Source: JBBDYH01 sp040901795
Lineage (GTDB): Bacteria; Planctomycetota; Planctomycetia; Pirellulales; JALHPA01
Direction of reading: 5' to 3'
DNA length: 64,000 nucleotides
Assembly: GCA_040901795.1 (NCBI GenBank)
Contig: JBBDYH010000067.1
Span: forward strand, 68,136-132,135
The position numbers and the translations under genes are program-made. The notes under the pieces were generated by a model that worked only from the letters and a program-made list of their open reading frames with translations, did not search any database and had not been told where the DNA came from. Positions 50,604 through 58,803 of the stretch are shown here, piece by piece (the stretch's first letter is position 1; each line of letters starts with the position of its first letter).

Positions 50604-51951
50604 GAGGCGCCTCCCGGCCGTGGCTCGGCAATTCATGCGGCGACTCGGGCAGGTGTCCGGGAATTGCGGGCAAACGGCCTTGCCGGGCCAGAACGCTCTC
50701 CAAGTCATCCACCATCTCGGACGGCAGAAAGTGTTCAATCGAGTCGGCGTCGCGATCGACGTGGTCGCTGGCGATGTTCGCGCCTTGAATGAGAAACAGC
50801 TCCCACAATCGATGGGTGCGCGTGATCGCCGCCGCCTCGGCCAGCCCGCGCTCGGTCAAGCGTGGGCCATCGCCGGTTTGCTCGATGTACCCGACTTGTT
50901 CCGCCCTGCGGAGCAGCCGACGCGCTTGTGGCGCCGTCCAAGCGCGCTCTGTGCGCAATACTTCAGGCGACACGATCGGCCGCCGCGGCAACTCCGGCTC
51001 GCTCAGTTCGTAGAGTGTCCGCAGCAGGTTTTCACGCGCTGTTTTTTGCCGCAGTCGGACCAGCTCGATCACCTGCGCCGCCATGCCGCGGCGCGGAGCA
51101 AACAGCATCGAGAACAGAAACACCGCAGTCACACACAACACAATCAACGGTCCCGTCGGCAGCGGCGAGTCGTTGTTGCCAAAAGCGAGGGGGTCGAAGC
51201 CCAGCCAATCGACGTGCACGCCTGCCGAGAGCAGCGTCCCGGCAGCGGCGGAAAGGCCGCCAATGATCGCCGAAAGCGCGAGCATCGGCCCGAGCCGGTT
51301 GGTCCAGAACCGGGCGGCAACCGCGGGCGTGATCAACAGCGCGGGCACAAGCAGTACGCCGACTGCTTTCACACCCACGACCGCCACCAATCCCAGGAGC
51401 CCCATCATCGCCAGGTCGAGCTTCAGCGTGGGCCAACCCTGCGAACGGGCGAAGTCCGGATCGAAGCTGAAGAGCTTGAACTCCTTGTAGAGCAGCACGA
51501 CCACGGCGAGCGCCGCGGCACAGACGATCGCGATCAGCACGACATCGTCGCGAGTGATGTTCGCCGCCTGGCCGAGCGTGTAGCGCTCCAGGCCCGCCGT
51601 GCCGCCGAATTCGGGCGAACGTTGGATCAATGACGACAACACAATGCCCAGCCCAAAGAACGTGCTCAGCACAATGCCGATCGCCGCGTCTTCCTTGGTC
51701 CGCGTCCAGCGGATGATAAGCGTGACGAGCGCCACTCCCAGCAGTCCGCTCAAGAAAGCGCCGGTGAGCAGTTGCGAGTAGTGCTTGCCGCCGGCGACGA
51801 TGAAAGCGATGCAAATGCCCGGCAGAGCGGCGTGTGACAAGAGATCACTCACCAACGCGCGGCGCCGCAAGACCGCAAAGCTGCCGACGACTCCCGATAC
51901 GCAGCCCAACAGTGCCGTCCCCGTGAGCACAATCGCGACCAGATAGCTCAC
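50596..51951 (-). CDS. Metal ABC transporter permease fused to DtxR/MntR-like regulator domain (first permease)
   Basis: A 451-residue protein. Residues about 1-300 are a ZnuB/MntB-type permease (LTGTALLGCVSGVVGSFAVL, SDLLSHAALPGICIAFIVAG, VKAVGVLLVPALLITPAVAA). From residue about 304 a DtxR-like winged HTH follows (TARENLLRTLYELSE ... PRLTERGLAEAAAITR). The dimerisation helices carry T-H-R-L-W-E and D-A-D-S-I-E-H, giving His near 380, Asp 403, Glu 406 and His 407, the MntR ligand positions with one Glu changed to Asp. The end PSHGREAPRA recalls the DtxR C-terminal PHG motif. Its ATG overlaps the ATPase stop (ATGA), and its stop overlaps the start of the second permease. Both permeases probably form a heterodimeric channel. 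Confidence 0.88.
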   Translation of the reverse strand: MSYLVAIVLTGTALLGCVSGVVGSFAVLRRRALVSDLLSHAALPGICIAFIVAGGKHYSQLLTGAFLSGLLGVALVTLIIRWTRTKEDAAIGIVLSTFFGLGIVLSSLIQRSPEFGGTAGLERYTLGQAANITRDDVVLIAIVCAAALAVVVLLYKEFKLFSFDPDFARSQGWPTLKLDLAMMGLLGLVAVVGVKAVGVLLVPALLITPAVAARFWTNRLGPMLALSAIIGGLSAAAGTLLSAGVHVDWLGFDPLAFGNNDSPLPTGPLIVLCVTAVFLFSMLFAPRRGMAAQVIELVRLRQKTARENLLRTLYELSEPELPRRPIVSPEVLRTERAWTAPQARRLLRRAEQVGYIEQTGDGPRLTERGLAEAAAITRTHRLWELFLIQGANIASDHVDRDADSIEHFLPSEMVDDLESVLARQGRLPAIPGHLPESPHELPSHGREAPRA

Positions 51952-52715
51952 CGCCGTACCTCCCCGCGGCGGACCGCTTCGGCGGCCTCGTCGAGGATCG
52001 TCAACCGTCCGCCGTAAGTGGTCTGTAGATTCTCCGTAGTGAACGTCGTCGCCACTGGCCCGACCGCGATCAGCCGCATGTTGAGCAGAATCACGTAGTC
52101 AAAGTATTCCTTCACGGTTTGCAGCTCGTGATGCACCACCAGCACCGTTTTTCCATTTGCCCGCAGTTCCTGCAACAGTTCGACAATGGCCTGCTCGGTG
52201 GCGGCGTCGACGCCCGCGAACGGCTCGTCCATGAAGTAGACCTGCGCGTCTTGGGCCAGGGCTCGTGCCAAGAAGACGCGCTGCTGCTGCCCGCCGGAAA
52301 GCTGACGGATTTGGCGGTCCGCGTAAGCCGACATCCCGACATGGTCCAAGCACTCCCGCGATCGTTTCTTTTCGGCAAGTCCCGGTCGGCGAAACCAACC
52401 GAGGCGGCCATAGGTGCCCATCAGGACTACGTCGAACGCCGTGACGGGAAAATCCCAGTCGACCGTCTCGCGCTGCGGTACGTAGCCGACGAGGTGCCGC
52501 TGCTGGTCGTAGGGCTGGCCAAAGATTTCGACCTTGCCGCTGGCCAAAGGAAGCAATCCGAGCACGGCTTTGATGAGCGTCGTTTTGCCCGCGCCGTTAG
52601 GCCCCACGATGGCAATCAACTGCCCTTGAGGAACGACCAGATCGATGTCCCAGAGGACCGGGCGGCGGTGATAGGCCACCGTCATGTCGTGGATTTCAAG
52701 CGGCGGGGCGGGCAT
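51948..52715 (-). CDS. Metal ABC transporter ATP-binding protein
   Basis: A 255-residue ATPase of the ZnuC/MntA type: Walker A IVGPNGAGKTTLIK, Q-loop VPQRETVDWDFPVTAFDVVL, signature RQLSGGQQQRVFLARALAQD, Walker B VYFMDEPFAGVDAATEQAIV and H-loop LVVHHELQTVKEYFDYV. It powers uptake of Mn, Zn or Fe through the two downstream permeases. It starts 4 bases after the binding-protein stop and overlaps the first permease by 4 bases: one tight operon. Confidence 0.95.
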   Translation of the reverse strand: MPAPPLEIHDMTVAYHRRPVLWDIDLVVPQGQLIAIVGPNGAGKTTLIKAVLGLLPLASGKVEIFGQPYDQQRHLVGYVPQRETVDWDFPVTAFDVVLMGTYGRLGWFRRPGLAEKKRSRECLDHVGMSAYADRQIRQLSGGQQQRVFLARALAQDAQVYFMDEPFAGVDAATEQAIVELLQELRANGKTVLVVHHELQTVKEYFDYVILLNMRLIAVGPVATTFTTENLQTTYGGRLTILDEAAEAVRRGEVRR

Positions 52716-52719
52716 GGAG

Positions 52720-53691
52720 CTACTTCAGCGCCTCAACAATCGTCTTTACATTGTAGCGCATCATGCCGACGTAAGTCGCCTCGGGCGTGCCTTCATTTCC
52801 CATTGCATCTGAGAACAATTCGCCGCCGCGAACGAGCTTATGCCCGCGCCGCTCGCAGAGGTCGATCAGGTTCTCGACGTTCTGGTGCGGGACGCTGCTT
52901 TCGACAAAGACCGCATTGATCTTTCTCGCAACGAGCAGCTCGACCAACTTCTGCTTGGTCGCGACATCGGTTTCGTCGGCAGTGCTGATGCCCTGCAAGC
53001 CATGGACCTCGATGTCGTAGGCCGCGCCGAAATACCCGAAAGCATCGTGGGCCGTCACCAGCACGCGCTGCGTTTTCGGGATGGCGGCAAGCAGCTCGCG
53101 GCACTCCTCGTCGAGCGATTTCAGTTCGGCAATGTAACGGTCGGCCTGCCGGCGAAAATCCTCTTGATGTTGCGGGTCGAGCTCACTCAGTTTTCCGGCC
53201 ACGTAATCGGCCGTGAGCGACCACAGCTCGACATCGAACCAGACGTGCGGGTCGTAACCGCCTTCGAACTCGGGAGGCTTCCGCAGCCGGCCGGGCTTCT
53301 GCTGCATAATCGCGCGCGTGACCGCGAAAACCGGCTTACGCTCGGCCATGTTTTCCAACACGTCCGACATGCGACCCTCGAGGTGCATGCCATTGTAGAA
53401 AACGGCGTCTGCCACGTTCAACTTGCGGCTGTCGCCCAATGTCGCCTTGTACTGATGGGGGTCGACGCTCGGGCCCATCAGCGCCTCAACCTCCACATGC
53501 TCGCCGCCGATGTTGCGGACGACATCGGCGACCTGCCCCGTCGTACACACCACGCGGATTGGATATCGGACATCGGAACCGGCCCAGCTTTTTTCTGGAC
53601 CAACGTTGTGAGCCGAGCCCGATGTGTCGCCACACCCGGCAACACTCATTAGAAGCACGAAAACGGCAAGGTTATAAGCTATTGGTCTCAT
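52720..53691 (-). CDS. Metal ABC transporter substrate-binding lipoprotein (cluster 9)
   Basis: A 323-residue lipoprotein (MRPIAYNLAVFVLLMSVAGC; lipobox Cys near 20) of the TroA/ZnuA/MntC family. The metal ligand positions are recognisable: His in GPSVDPHQYKATLGD, His in FYNGMHLEGRMSD, His in TAHDAFGYFGAAYDIEVHG, and Asp in GGELFSDAMGNEGTPEATYV. There is no His-rich loop of the kind common in high-affinity zinc ZnuA, so Mn, Fe or Zn all remain possible. It is first in the operon (binding protein, ATPase, two permease-DtxR fusions). The start codon is preceded by a run of eight C bases rather than a clear Shine-Dalgarno. Confidence 0.93.
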   Translation of the reverse strand: MRPIAYNLAVFVLLMSVAGCGDTSGSAHNVGPEKSWAGSDVRYPIRVVCTTGQVADVVRNIGGEHVEVEALMGPSVDPHQYKATLGDSRKLNVADAVFYNGMHLEGRMSDVLENMAERKPVFAVTRAIMQQKPGRLRKPPEFEGGYDPHVWFDVELWSLTADYVAGKLSELDPQHQEDFRRQADRYIAELKSLDEECRELLAAIPKTQRVLVTAHDAFGYFGAAYDIEVHGLQGISTADETDVATKQKLVELLVARKINAVFVESSVPHQNVENLIDLCERRGHKLVRGGELFSDAMGNEGTPEATYVGMMRYNVKTIVEALK

Positions 53692-53716
53692 TGGGGGGGG
53701 CCGTACAAGACAAAAA

Positions 53717-53734
53717 TTTTTGATTACTCAAAAA
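53717..53734 (-). promoter_or_regulatory. Operator-like palindrome, site 2 (over the transcription start)
   Basis: Perfect arms TTTTTGA (53717-53723) and TCAAAAA (53728-53734) around TTAC. It overlaps the predicted transcription start and touches the -10 box, a position typical of repressor operators. It shares TTTTGA-N4-TCAAAA with site 1. Confidence 0.65.
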
Positions 53735-53762
53735 CTATACCTTGCCCGATTAGTTAAATCAA
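53734..53762 (-). promoter_or_regulatory. Sigma70-type promoter of the metal ABC operon
   Basis: On the minus strand, -35 TTGATT (53762-53757), a 17-base spacer, and -10 TATAGT (53739-53734). The transcript would start near 53727 and give a leader of about 36 bases before the binding-protein ATG at 53691. The match to consensus is good for such a GC-rich genome. Confidence 0.6.
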
Positions 53763-53765
53763 GAT

Positions 53766-53791
53766 GATTATTTTGAGTTGTCAAAATAATC
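53766..53791 (-). promoter_or_regulatory. Operator-like palindrome, site 1 (upstream of -35)
   Basis: Perfect 11-base arms GATTATTTTGA (53766-53776) and TCAAAATAATC (53781-53791) around GTTG, ending 4 bases before the -35 box. It has the same TTTTGA-N4-TCAAAA core as site 2. A DtxR/MntR-type regulator is the natural candidate to bind it. Confidence 0.65.
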
Positions 53792-53881
53792 GCCGCACAA
53801 GGGGCCCTTCAAGCGGTCATGGGTGCTGGACGGCTGAGTACGTCCGCCGTGACTTAGAACCGCTAACACCACTGCACACAG

Positions 53882-53938
53882 TAACCCGAAGCGTGAGCGA
53901 GAAGCGGCCAAAATCGGCCTGGCTTACGCGTCGGGTTA
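53882..53938. repeat. TAACCCGAAGCGT inverted repeat
   Basis: Arms TAACCCGAAGCGTGAGC (53882-53898) and GCTTACGCGTCGGGTTA (53922-53938) are near-perfect complements. The element lies right after the barrel gene and before the metal operon promoter, and could separate the two transcripts. Confidence 0.7.
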
Positions 53939-53954
53939 GTATTGTTAGCGATCC

Positions 53955-54914
53955 TTAGTATCGCACGGCGCCGCCCGCCCCAGTGAAAAAGTCATCCGAA
54001 CGATCGTTCAATCCCCACCCCGCCCGAACATCGAGCTGAAAGTTGTTGTTCACGAGGTACGTGAAACCGCCGTTGTAGTAGTACTCCGGCCCTGTTTCGA
54101 CGGCGCCATGTGGAAAGATGCCGAACACTTCGTTGTACATTCCGATCTGCTCAGTCAACGAGACGCCGACGGTCAAGGACTGCGCGTACTCGTCATAAAA
54201 GTCGCCGCTGGCGTCGAGAGCCCGGTTGCCTTGTGTGCTGCCGGCAAATGAAAGTTGTTCGGTAATGTCCCAGCCGTAAAGCAGGTTCACGCCGGGCATG
54301 ACTTCATCCGTGGTAAACGCTCTGGCGCCGGTCGGCACGGTCATTTGCGGCATGATCGCCAGTTCGGGAAGCCAGCCATCTTGCTCGAAAAGCGCGAGTT
54401 TGCAGCCGAGATACAGGTCTTCGGCGCCGTCCACGCTATCGGCAATTCCAGCCGCCGTGATGCGCTCGTGCGCATAATTCCAGGCGATGCGAAACTCGAA
54501 CCACTCGGCGAACATGCCTACGCGAGTAAGCAATTCCGGGTAACTGTCTCCCCGCAGCTCGATGCCCGCTTCATCGTCGCGGACGTACGTATAACCAAAT
54601 TCCAATTGGGTGCGACCCAGGCCGACGGTCGAGCTGGCCTCGGTAAAATCCGGCCGGTCCGTGGCGAGCGGCTCCTCTTCATCGCCCGCGGAGACGTAGC
54701 TGAACTCCTGGCAGGGCCAGTGCAAGAGCGTCTTGCGACACCGCCAACAGTCGATGCCACAACCAGGAGCCGTGTTGCAACGATCGGTCCCGCTGGCCTC
54801 GTTCGAGCAATTGCAGCCGCTCTCGCGACACTGGGCGCGCACAACGTGAGTGACCGCGGTAAGCGCGAGCACCGCAGTCCCAATCGCCAGAAGGCGGAGT
54901 CGATCCCTGAACAT
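53955..54914 (-). CDS. Outer-membrane beta-barrel protein (phenol MetA-type), Cys-rich N-terminus
   Basis: A 319-residue exported protein. The ATG at 54914 is preceded by GGAAGGG at 9 bases; longer starts up to 54938 are weaker. A signal peptide (MFRDRLRLLAIGTAVLALTA ... VVRA) is followed by about 40 residues with ten Cys (CRESGCNCSNEASG, CNTAPGCGIDCWRCR). Then comes a barrel domain of the MetA/PF13557 type: ATDRPDFTEASSTVGLGRTQ, LEFGYTYVRDDEAGIELRGD, VPTGARAFTTDEVMPGVNLL, ending GWGLNDRSDDFFTGAGGAVR. The Cys cluster may bind metal. The same operator word as in the metal operon lies 57 bases upstream, so it may be the outer-membrane part of that uptake system. Confidence 0.75.
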   Translation of the reverse strand: MFRDRLRLLAIGTAVLALTAVTHVVRAQCRESGCNCSNEASGTDRCNTAPGCGIDCWRCRKTLLHWPCQEFSYVSAGDEEEPLATDRPDFTEASSTVGLGRTQLEFGYTYVRDDEAGIELRGDSYPELLTRVGMFAEWFEFRIAWNYAHERITAAGIADSVDGAEDLYLGCKLALFEQDGWLPELAIMPQMTVPTGARAFTTDEVMPGVNLLYGWDITEQLSFAGSTQGNRALDASGDFYDEYAQSLTVGVSLTEQIGMYNEVFGIFPHGAVETGPEYYYNGGFTYLVNNNFQLDVRAGWGLNDRSDDFFTGAGGAVRY

Positions 54915-54970
54915 GATGTACATCCCTTCCATGAGCAAATGGCTGTACCAGACGGCTGCGAGTGCCGCGA

Positions 54971-54986
54971 TTTTGCCTACTCAAAA
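54971..54986 (-). promoter_or_regulatory. Operator-like palindrome, site 3 (upstream of barrel gene)
   Basis: TTTTGC-CTAC-TCAAAA, 11 of 12 bases of the TTTTGA-N4-TCAAAA core seen twice in the metal operon promoter. It is extended by flanking GCGATTTT (54967-54974) and AAAATCGC (54985-54992), which are complementary. Located 57 bases upstream of the barrel gene start. Confidence 0.55.
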
Positions 54987-54992
54987 AATCGC

Positions 54993-55365
54993 CTGGATTG
55001 AGACGCGCACCGCAATAAAACCGTGCCGCAATTACGGTTATCTTCTCTGACCGGCGTCGGCAGGCAGTGGTCATGTCGGTTGTAGTGCCCAATTCGCTAC
55101 CGTGTTCGCCCGAGCTGCAAATCGCCCGACCGGGGACTCCTGGAAACGGCTGCACGGATTGCAAGTCCGCCGCCAACCAAACGGAACCGCGGCCGGTTGT
55201 TTTCCGATGTTGTTCGACGAGCACCAACGTTAGTCTCGCGGGCGGGGAAATCAGCCGCTCGCCGACGCAAAAGTTGACCCATTTTGCAGCCACCGATAGG
55301 ATGAAACGACCAACGGCAGTTTCGGGGTGTTCCGTCGTCGGCGCCGTTGCGGCGCCATCTTGTCC
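54993..55365. other. Intergenic region, barrel gene to GNAT gene
   Basis: A divergent gap of about 370 bases. Apart from the palindrome at its left edge (site 3), nothing is recognised: no gene with family similarity and no strong hairpin. Confidence 0.4.
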
Positions 55366-55926
55366 ATGGGACTGACGTATTACAAACGCTTCCGTATGGA
55401 GGTCGATCTGCGATCTCGCGATTTTTCGCGGATTCAGTTGCCCCGCGGGTACCGGCTCGTCGCCTGGCATCCTTCACTGGCGGAGGCCCATGCCGAGATC
55501 AAGTACTTGAGTTTCCGATCGGAGATCGACGCCGGAGTGTTTCCCTGCCTGGGAGATTATGCCGGCTGCCTGCGGCTCATGACCGAAATCAGCCATAAGC
55601 CCGGCTTCCTGCCGCATGCGACCTGGTTGATGGCTACCAGTCTGACCGAAAGCGGCGCTGAGGAGTATTGCGGGACGGTCCAAGGCGTCGTCGATCAAAA
55701 CCGGATCGGGGCGATCCAAAACTTGGGCATTCTGCCCGAGTACCGTGGCCGCGGGTTAGGGTGTGCCTTGATGGTGAAAGCGCTCGACGGCTTTAAGCAT
55801 ACCGGGCTTTCGAAGGCGTTCCTGGAGGTGACCTCTCAAAACGATGGGGCAATTCGGCTTTACCGAAAACTGGGATTCAGCAAAGTGCGGACGGTGTATA
55901 AGGTGATTGAAGCGGCGTATTCGTAG
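55366..55926 (+). CDS. GNAT family N-acetyltransferase
   Basis: A 186-residue acetyltransferase. The acetyl-CoA-binding motif A reads NLGILPEYRGRGLGCALMVK (R-G-x-G-L-G near residue 130), with motif B LEVTSQNDGAIRLYRKLGFS. The N-terminal half (LPRGYRLVAWHPSLAEAHAE, IKYLSFRSEIDAGVFPCLGD) is typical of planctomycete GNAT proteins. ATG 55366 chosen; upstream residues are basic and outside the domain. Substrate unknown. Confidence 0.82.
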   Translation: MGLTYYKRFRMEVDLRSRDFSRIQLPRGYRLVAWHPSLAEAHAEIKYLSFRSEIDAGVFPCLGDYAGCLRLMTEISHKPGFLPHATWLMATSLTESGAEEYCGTVQGVVDQNRIGAIQNLGILPEYRGRGLGCALMVKALDGFKHTGLSKAFLEVTSQNDGAIRLYRKLGFSKVRTVYKVIEAAYS

Positions 55927-56160
55927 GAAATGACCCATGTCCAATGACCAAAACGACGCTTGCCCTCGCCCATTGGTCATTGGGGCTTGGTCATTGGTCA
56001 TTCGTTAGTCATTCGGATTTCGTCATTCGGATTTTTTGTTCCCCCTGGCGTTTGCCGGGGGTTTGTGTTTTATAGGGATTGCACGATGGAACGCTGCTGA
56101 CCGTGAACGCTAGACTTGATCATCCTTCCAGATGCTGACGCCTGACCCTCGACTTCTCCC
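55927..56160. repeat. Intergenic TGACCAATG and CATTCG repeats
   Basis: Short words ccaatgaccaaaacg and cattggtcattggggcttgg (55941-56000), followed by cattcggatttcgtcattcg (56010-56029). The same two families occur together at 59583-59700. They fill the gap in front of the first M16 peptidase gene. Confidence 0.6.
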
Positions 56161-57396
56161 TTGAAACAATCGTTTTATAACCACACGTACGACAACGGCC
56201 TGATCCTGGTCGCCGAATCGATGCCGTCGCTTGAATCGGCGGCGCTGTCGATCCTGCTCCCTGCCGGTTGCGGATACGATCCGGCGGACCGCCTCGGCCT
56301 GAGCACGATGACCTGCGAAATGGCGCTGCGCGGCGCGGGAACGCGCGACAGTAGGCAGTTTATCGAAGACTTGGAGAACCTGGGCGTGCAACGCGGCGAA
56401 TCCATCTCCGCGAGCCATGCCAGCTTCAGCGCCGCCACGCTTGCCAGCAACCTGCCGGCCACGCTGGCGATCTATGCCGACCTGCTGTTGCGGCCGCATC
56501 TACCCGCGGACCAGCTCGAGGCCGGACGAATGGTGGCGATTCAAGAGTTGCGCTCGATCGAAGATGATCCGTCGCACAAGGTCATGCTCGAAACGCGCCG
56601 TCGCCACTATCCCGAACCTTGGGGACGTCCCAGCGAAGGCGAGATGACCGCGCTGGAAGCAATTACCATCGACGAGGTTCGCGAATACTATCGCGGCCTG
56701 TACCGACCCAACGGAACGATCCTTGGCGTGGCCGGCAACATCGACTGGCCGCTGTTGCAGGATCTTGTGGGCAATCTGTTCAGCGAATGGAAACCAATCG
56801 ACCTGCCACCAGTCGCAACGGGCAATCGCGGCGCGAAACTCGACCATTTGTCGCACGAGTCGAATCAGACACAGATCGGCATCGCTTATTCCAGCGTACC
56901 GTTCAGCCACCCGGATTACATCCAGGCCTCGGGCGCCGTCGGCGTATTGAGCGGCGGTATGAGCGCGCGGCTGTTTACCGAAGTCCGCGAAAAACGCGGC
57001 CTGTGCTATTCGGTCTACGCGAGCTATCACACGCTCAAGGACCGCGCATGTGTGATGTGCTATGCCGGCACCTCGGCCGAGCGCGCGCAAGAAACGCTCG
57101 ACGTGACGTTGGGCGAGCTGCGGCGGCTGGCGCGGGGGGTCGAACCGCACGAGCTCGATCGGCTCAAAGCGCGCGTCAAGAGCGGCTTGATTATGCAACA
57201 GGAGTCGAGCTCGGCGCGGGCAGGCTCGATCGCCCGCGAGTGGTATCATCTCGGCCGCGTGCGCTCAATGGAAGAGATCGGCCGGCTGGTGGAGTCGCTC
57301 AGCAGCGACAGCCTGGGTCGGTATTTGGCGGCCAACCCACCGGGTGACTTTACGATCGTCACGCTGGGGCCCGCGCCGCTGGATGTGACACAATGA
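56161..57396 (+). CDS. M16-family peptidase-like subunit lacking the zinc motif
   Basis: A 411-residue protein with the two-domain M16 (pitrilysin/MPP-like) fold: NHTYDNGLILVAESMPSLES, LPAGCGYDPADRLGLSTMTC, LRSIEDDPSHKVMLETRRRH, and the C-terminal FTEVREKRGLCYSVYASYHT. Where active M16 enzymes have HxxEH, this one reads STMTCEMALRGAGTR, so zinc and catalysis are lost. Its neighbour 57554-58792 keeps HFLEH. The pair is arranged like the inactive/active subunits of mitochondrial processing peptidase or bacterial two-gene M16 systems. TTG start at 56161; no clear ribosome binding site. Confidence 0.85.
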   Translation: MKQSFYNHTYDNGLILVAESMPSLESAALSILLPAGCGYDPADRLGLSTMTCEMALRGAGTRDSRQFIEDLENLGVQRGESISASHASFSAATLASNLPATLAIYADLLLRPHLPADQLEAGRMVAIQELRSIEDDPSHKVMLETRRRHYPEPWGRPSEGEMTALEAITIDEVREYYRGLYRPNGTILGVAGNIDWPLLQDLVGNLFSEWKPIDLPPVATGNRGAKLDHLSHESNQTQIGIAYSSVPFSHPDYIQASGAVGVLSGGMSARLFTEVREKRGLCYSVYASYHTLKDRACVMCYAGTSAERAQETLDVTLGELRRLARGVEPHELDRLKARVKSGLIMQQESSSARAGSIAREWYHLGRVRSMEEIGRLVESLSSDSLGRYLAANPPGDFTIVTLGPAPLDVTQ

Positions 57397-57416
57397 AGAA
57401 TGAACGACACACACCG

Positions 57417-57540
57417 TAGCGGAGCTCGCCAGAGTTCCGGCTCTTCGACTGTGACCGGAAGTCTGGCGACTTCCGCTACATCAGGCCATTCATCATACGG
57501 ACTGGATTCGTCATTCGGATTTCGTCATTCGGATTTTTCC
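57417..57540. repeat. GTAGCGGAGCTCGCCAGAG and CATTCG repeats
   Basis: GTAGCGGAGCTCGCCAGAGT (from 57417) faces CCGGAAGTCTGGCGACTTCC (to about 57475), a hairpin of the family seen at 2006 and 17055. Then come cattcatcatacgg and cattcggatttcgtcattcg words (57484-57540). It occupies the gap between the two M16 genes. Confidence 0.65.
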
Positions 57541-57553
57541 GCGAGGTTCTCTC

Positions 57554-58792
57554 TTGAATTTTCAAACGACGACGCTCGAAAACGGCCTCGAAGTCATCGC
57601 CGAGTGCGATGACGCGGCGTATTCCACCGCGCTGGGGTTCTTCGTGAAAGCCGGCGCCCGCGACGAGACCGATGCGGTCTCGGGCGTAAGTCATTTTCTC
57701 GAGCACATGGCATTCAAGGGAACGCCGCGCCGCACGGCCGACGACGTGAACCGCGAGTTCGACGAGATGGGCGCCGACTACAACGCCTTCACCAGTGAAG
57801 AGAGCACCGTTTATCACGCCGCCGTGCTGCCCGAGTATCAAGCCCGCGCTGTGGAACTGTTAGGCGACATTATGCGGCCGTCGCTTCGCGAAGAGGACTT
57901 CACCACCGAAAAGCAGGTGATCCTCGAAGAGATTCAGATGTATGAGGATCAGCCGCCGTTTGGCGCCGACGATAAGTGCCGCGCGGCTTTCTTCAACGGT
58001 CATCCGCTGGGACGCAGCGTGCTCGGCACCGTCGCAACCGTCTCAGGACTCACCGCCGACGCCATGCGGCGATACTTCGCTGAACGCTATAGCCCGGGAA
58101 ACATCACGCTGGTCGGCGCAGGGCGGATCGACTTCGAGGCGCTGGTCGATACCGCGGCGAACGTCTGTGGTGGTTGGTCGCCGTTCAAAGCGCCGCGCGT
58201 ACTCCCACCCGCCGAGCCGGTACAGGCGTTTCAATTGCTGCACAAAGACACGGCCACGCAAGAGTACCTGATCGAGATGGCCGAGGCGCCGGCGGCGACG
58301 GATGCAGACCGCTATGCCGCCAAGGTGCTCACGGTCATTCTTGGCGACGACTCCGGCAGCCGGCTGTATTGGAAGCTCGTCGATCCCGGACTGGCGGAGC
58401 ACGCCACGGTACATTACGCAGGTTACCACGGCGCCGGGGCGTACATCACATGGCTCTCGTGCGAGCCGGAACAGACGGCCGACAACCTGCAGGTAGTGCT
58501 CGAGGTTTTCCGTGAGGCCGAGGCCCACGGTGTCACCAGCGCCGAACTGGCGCAGGCCAAGAGCAAGATCAAGTCGCGGATCGTGCTGGGGAGCGAACGG
58601 CCGCGCGGTCGGCTGTTCGTCGTCGGCAGCCATTGGACCTACCGCCGCGAGTACCGCTCGGTTCGCGATGACCTCGCGGCCGTCGAAGCGGTCACGGCGG
58701 AGCAAATCGCCGAGCTGCTGCGCCGCTACCCGCTATCGCACAGCACGTCGTTTGTGGTTGGGCCGCTGAGCGAGGTGGCACGGCCGAAGTAG
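57554..58792 (+). CDS. M16-family zinc peptidase, active subunit
   Basis: A 412-residue M16 peptidase. Catalytic motif VSHFLEHMAFKGTPRRTADD (HxxEH near residues 52-56), with the downstream Glu in FNAFTSEESTVYHAAVLPEY-like context (actual YNAFTSEESTVYHAAVLPEY). Conserved segments QVILEEIQMYEDQPPFGADD and ILGDDSGSRLYWKLVDPGLA follow. TTG start with GAGG 9 bases upstream. It forms a natural pair with the motif-less M16 gene in front, and likely degrades or processes small peptides. Confidence 0.93.
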   Translation: MNFQTTTLENGLEVIAECDDAAYSTALGFFVKAGARDETDAVSGVSHFLEHMAFKGTPRRTADDVNREFDEMGADYNAFTSEESTVYHAAVLPEYQARAVELLGDIMRPSLREEDFTTEKQVILEEIQMYEDQPPFGADDKCRAAFFNGHPLGRSVLGTVATVSGLTADAMRRYFAERYSPGNITLVGAGRIDFEALVDTAANVCGGWSPFKAPRVLPPAEPVQAFQLLHKDTATQEYLIEMAEAPAATDADRYAAKVLTVILGDDSGSRLYWKLVDPGLAEHATVHYAGYHGAGAYITWLSCEPEQTADNLQVVLEVFREAEAHGVTSAELAQAKSKIKSRIVLGSERPRGRLFVVGSHWTYRREYRSVRDDLAAVEAVTAEQIAELLRRYPLSHSTSFVVGPLSEVARPK

Positions 58793-58803
58793 GCACTCGC
58801 AAA

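Noticed and set aside
54679..55470. Long minus-strand frame covering the barrel gene start and the intergenic region
   Set aside because: It overlaps the barrel gene in another frame, lacks a ribosome binding site and family similarity.
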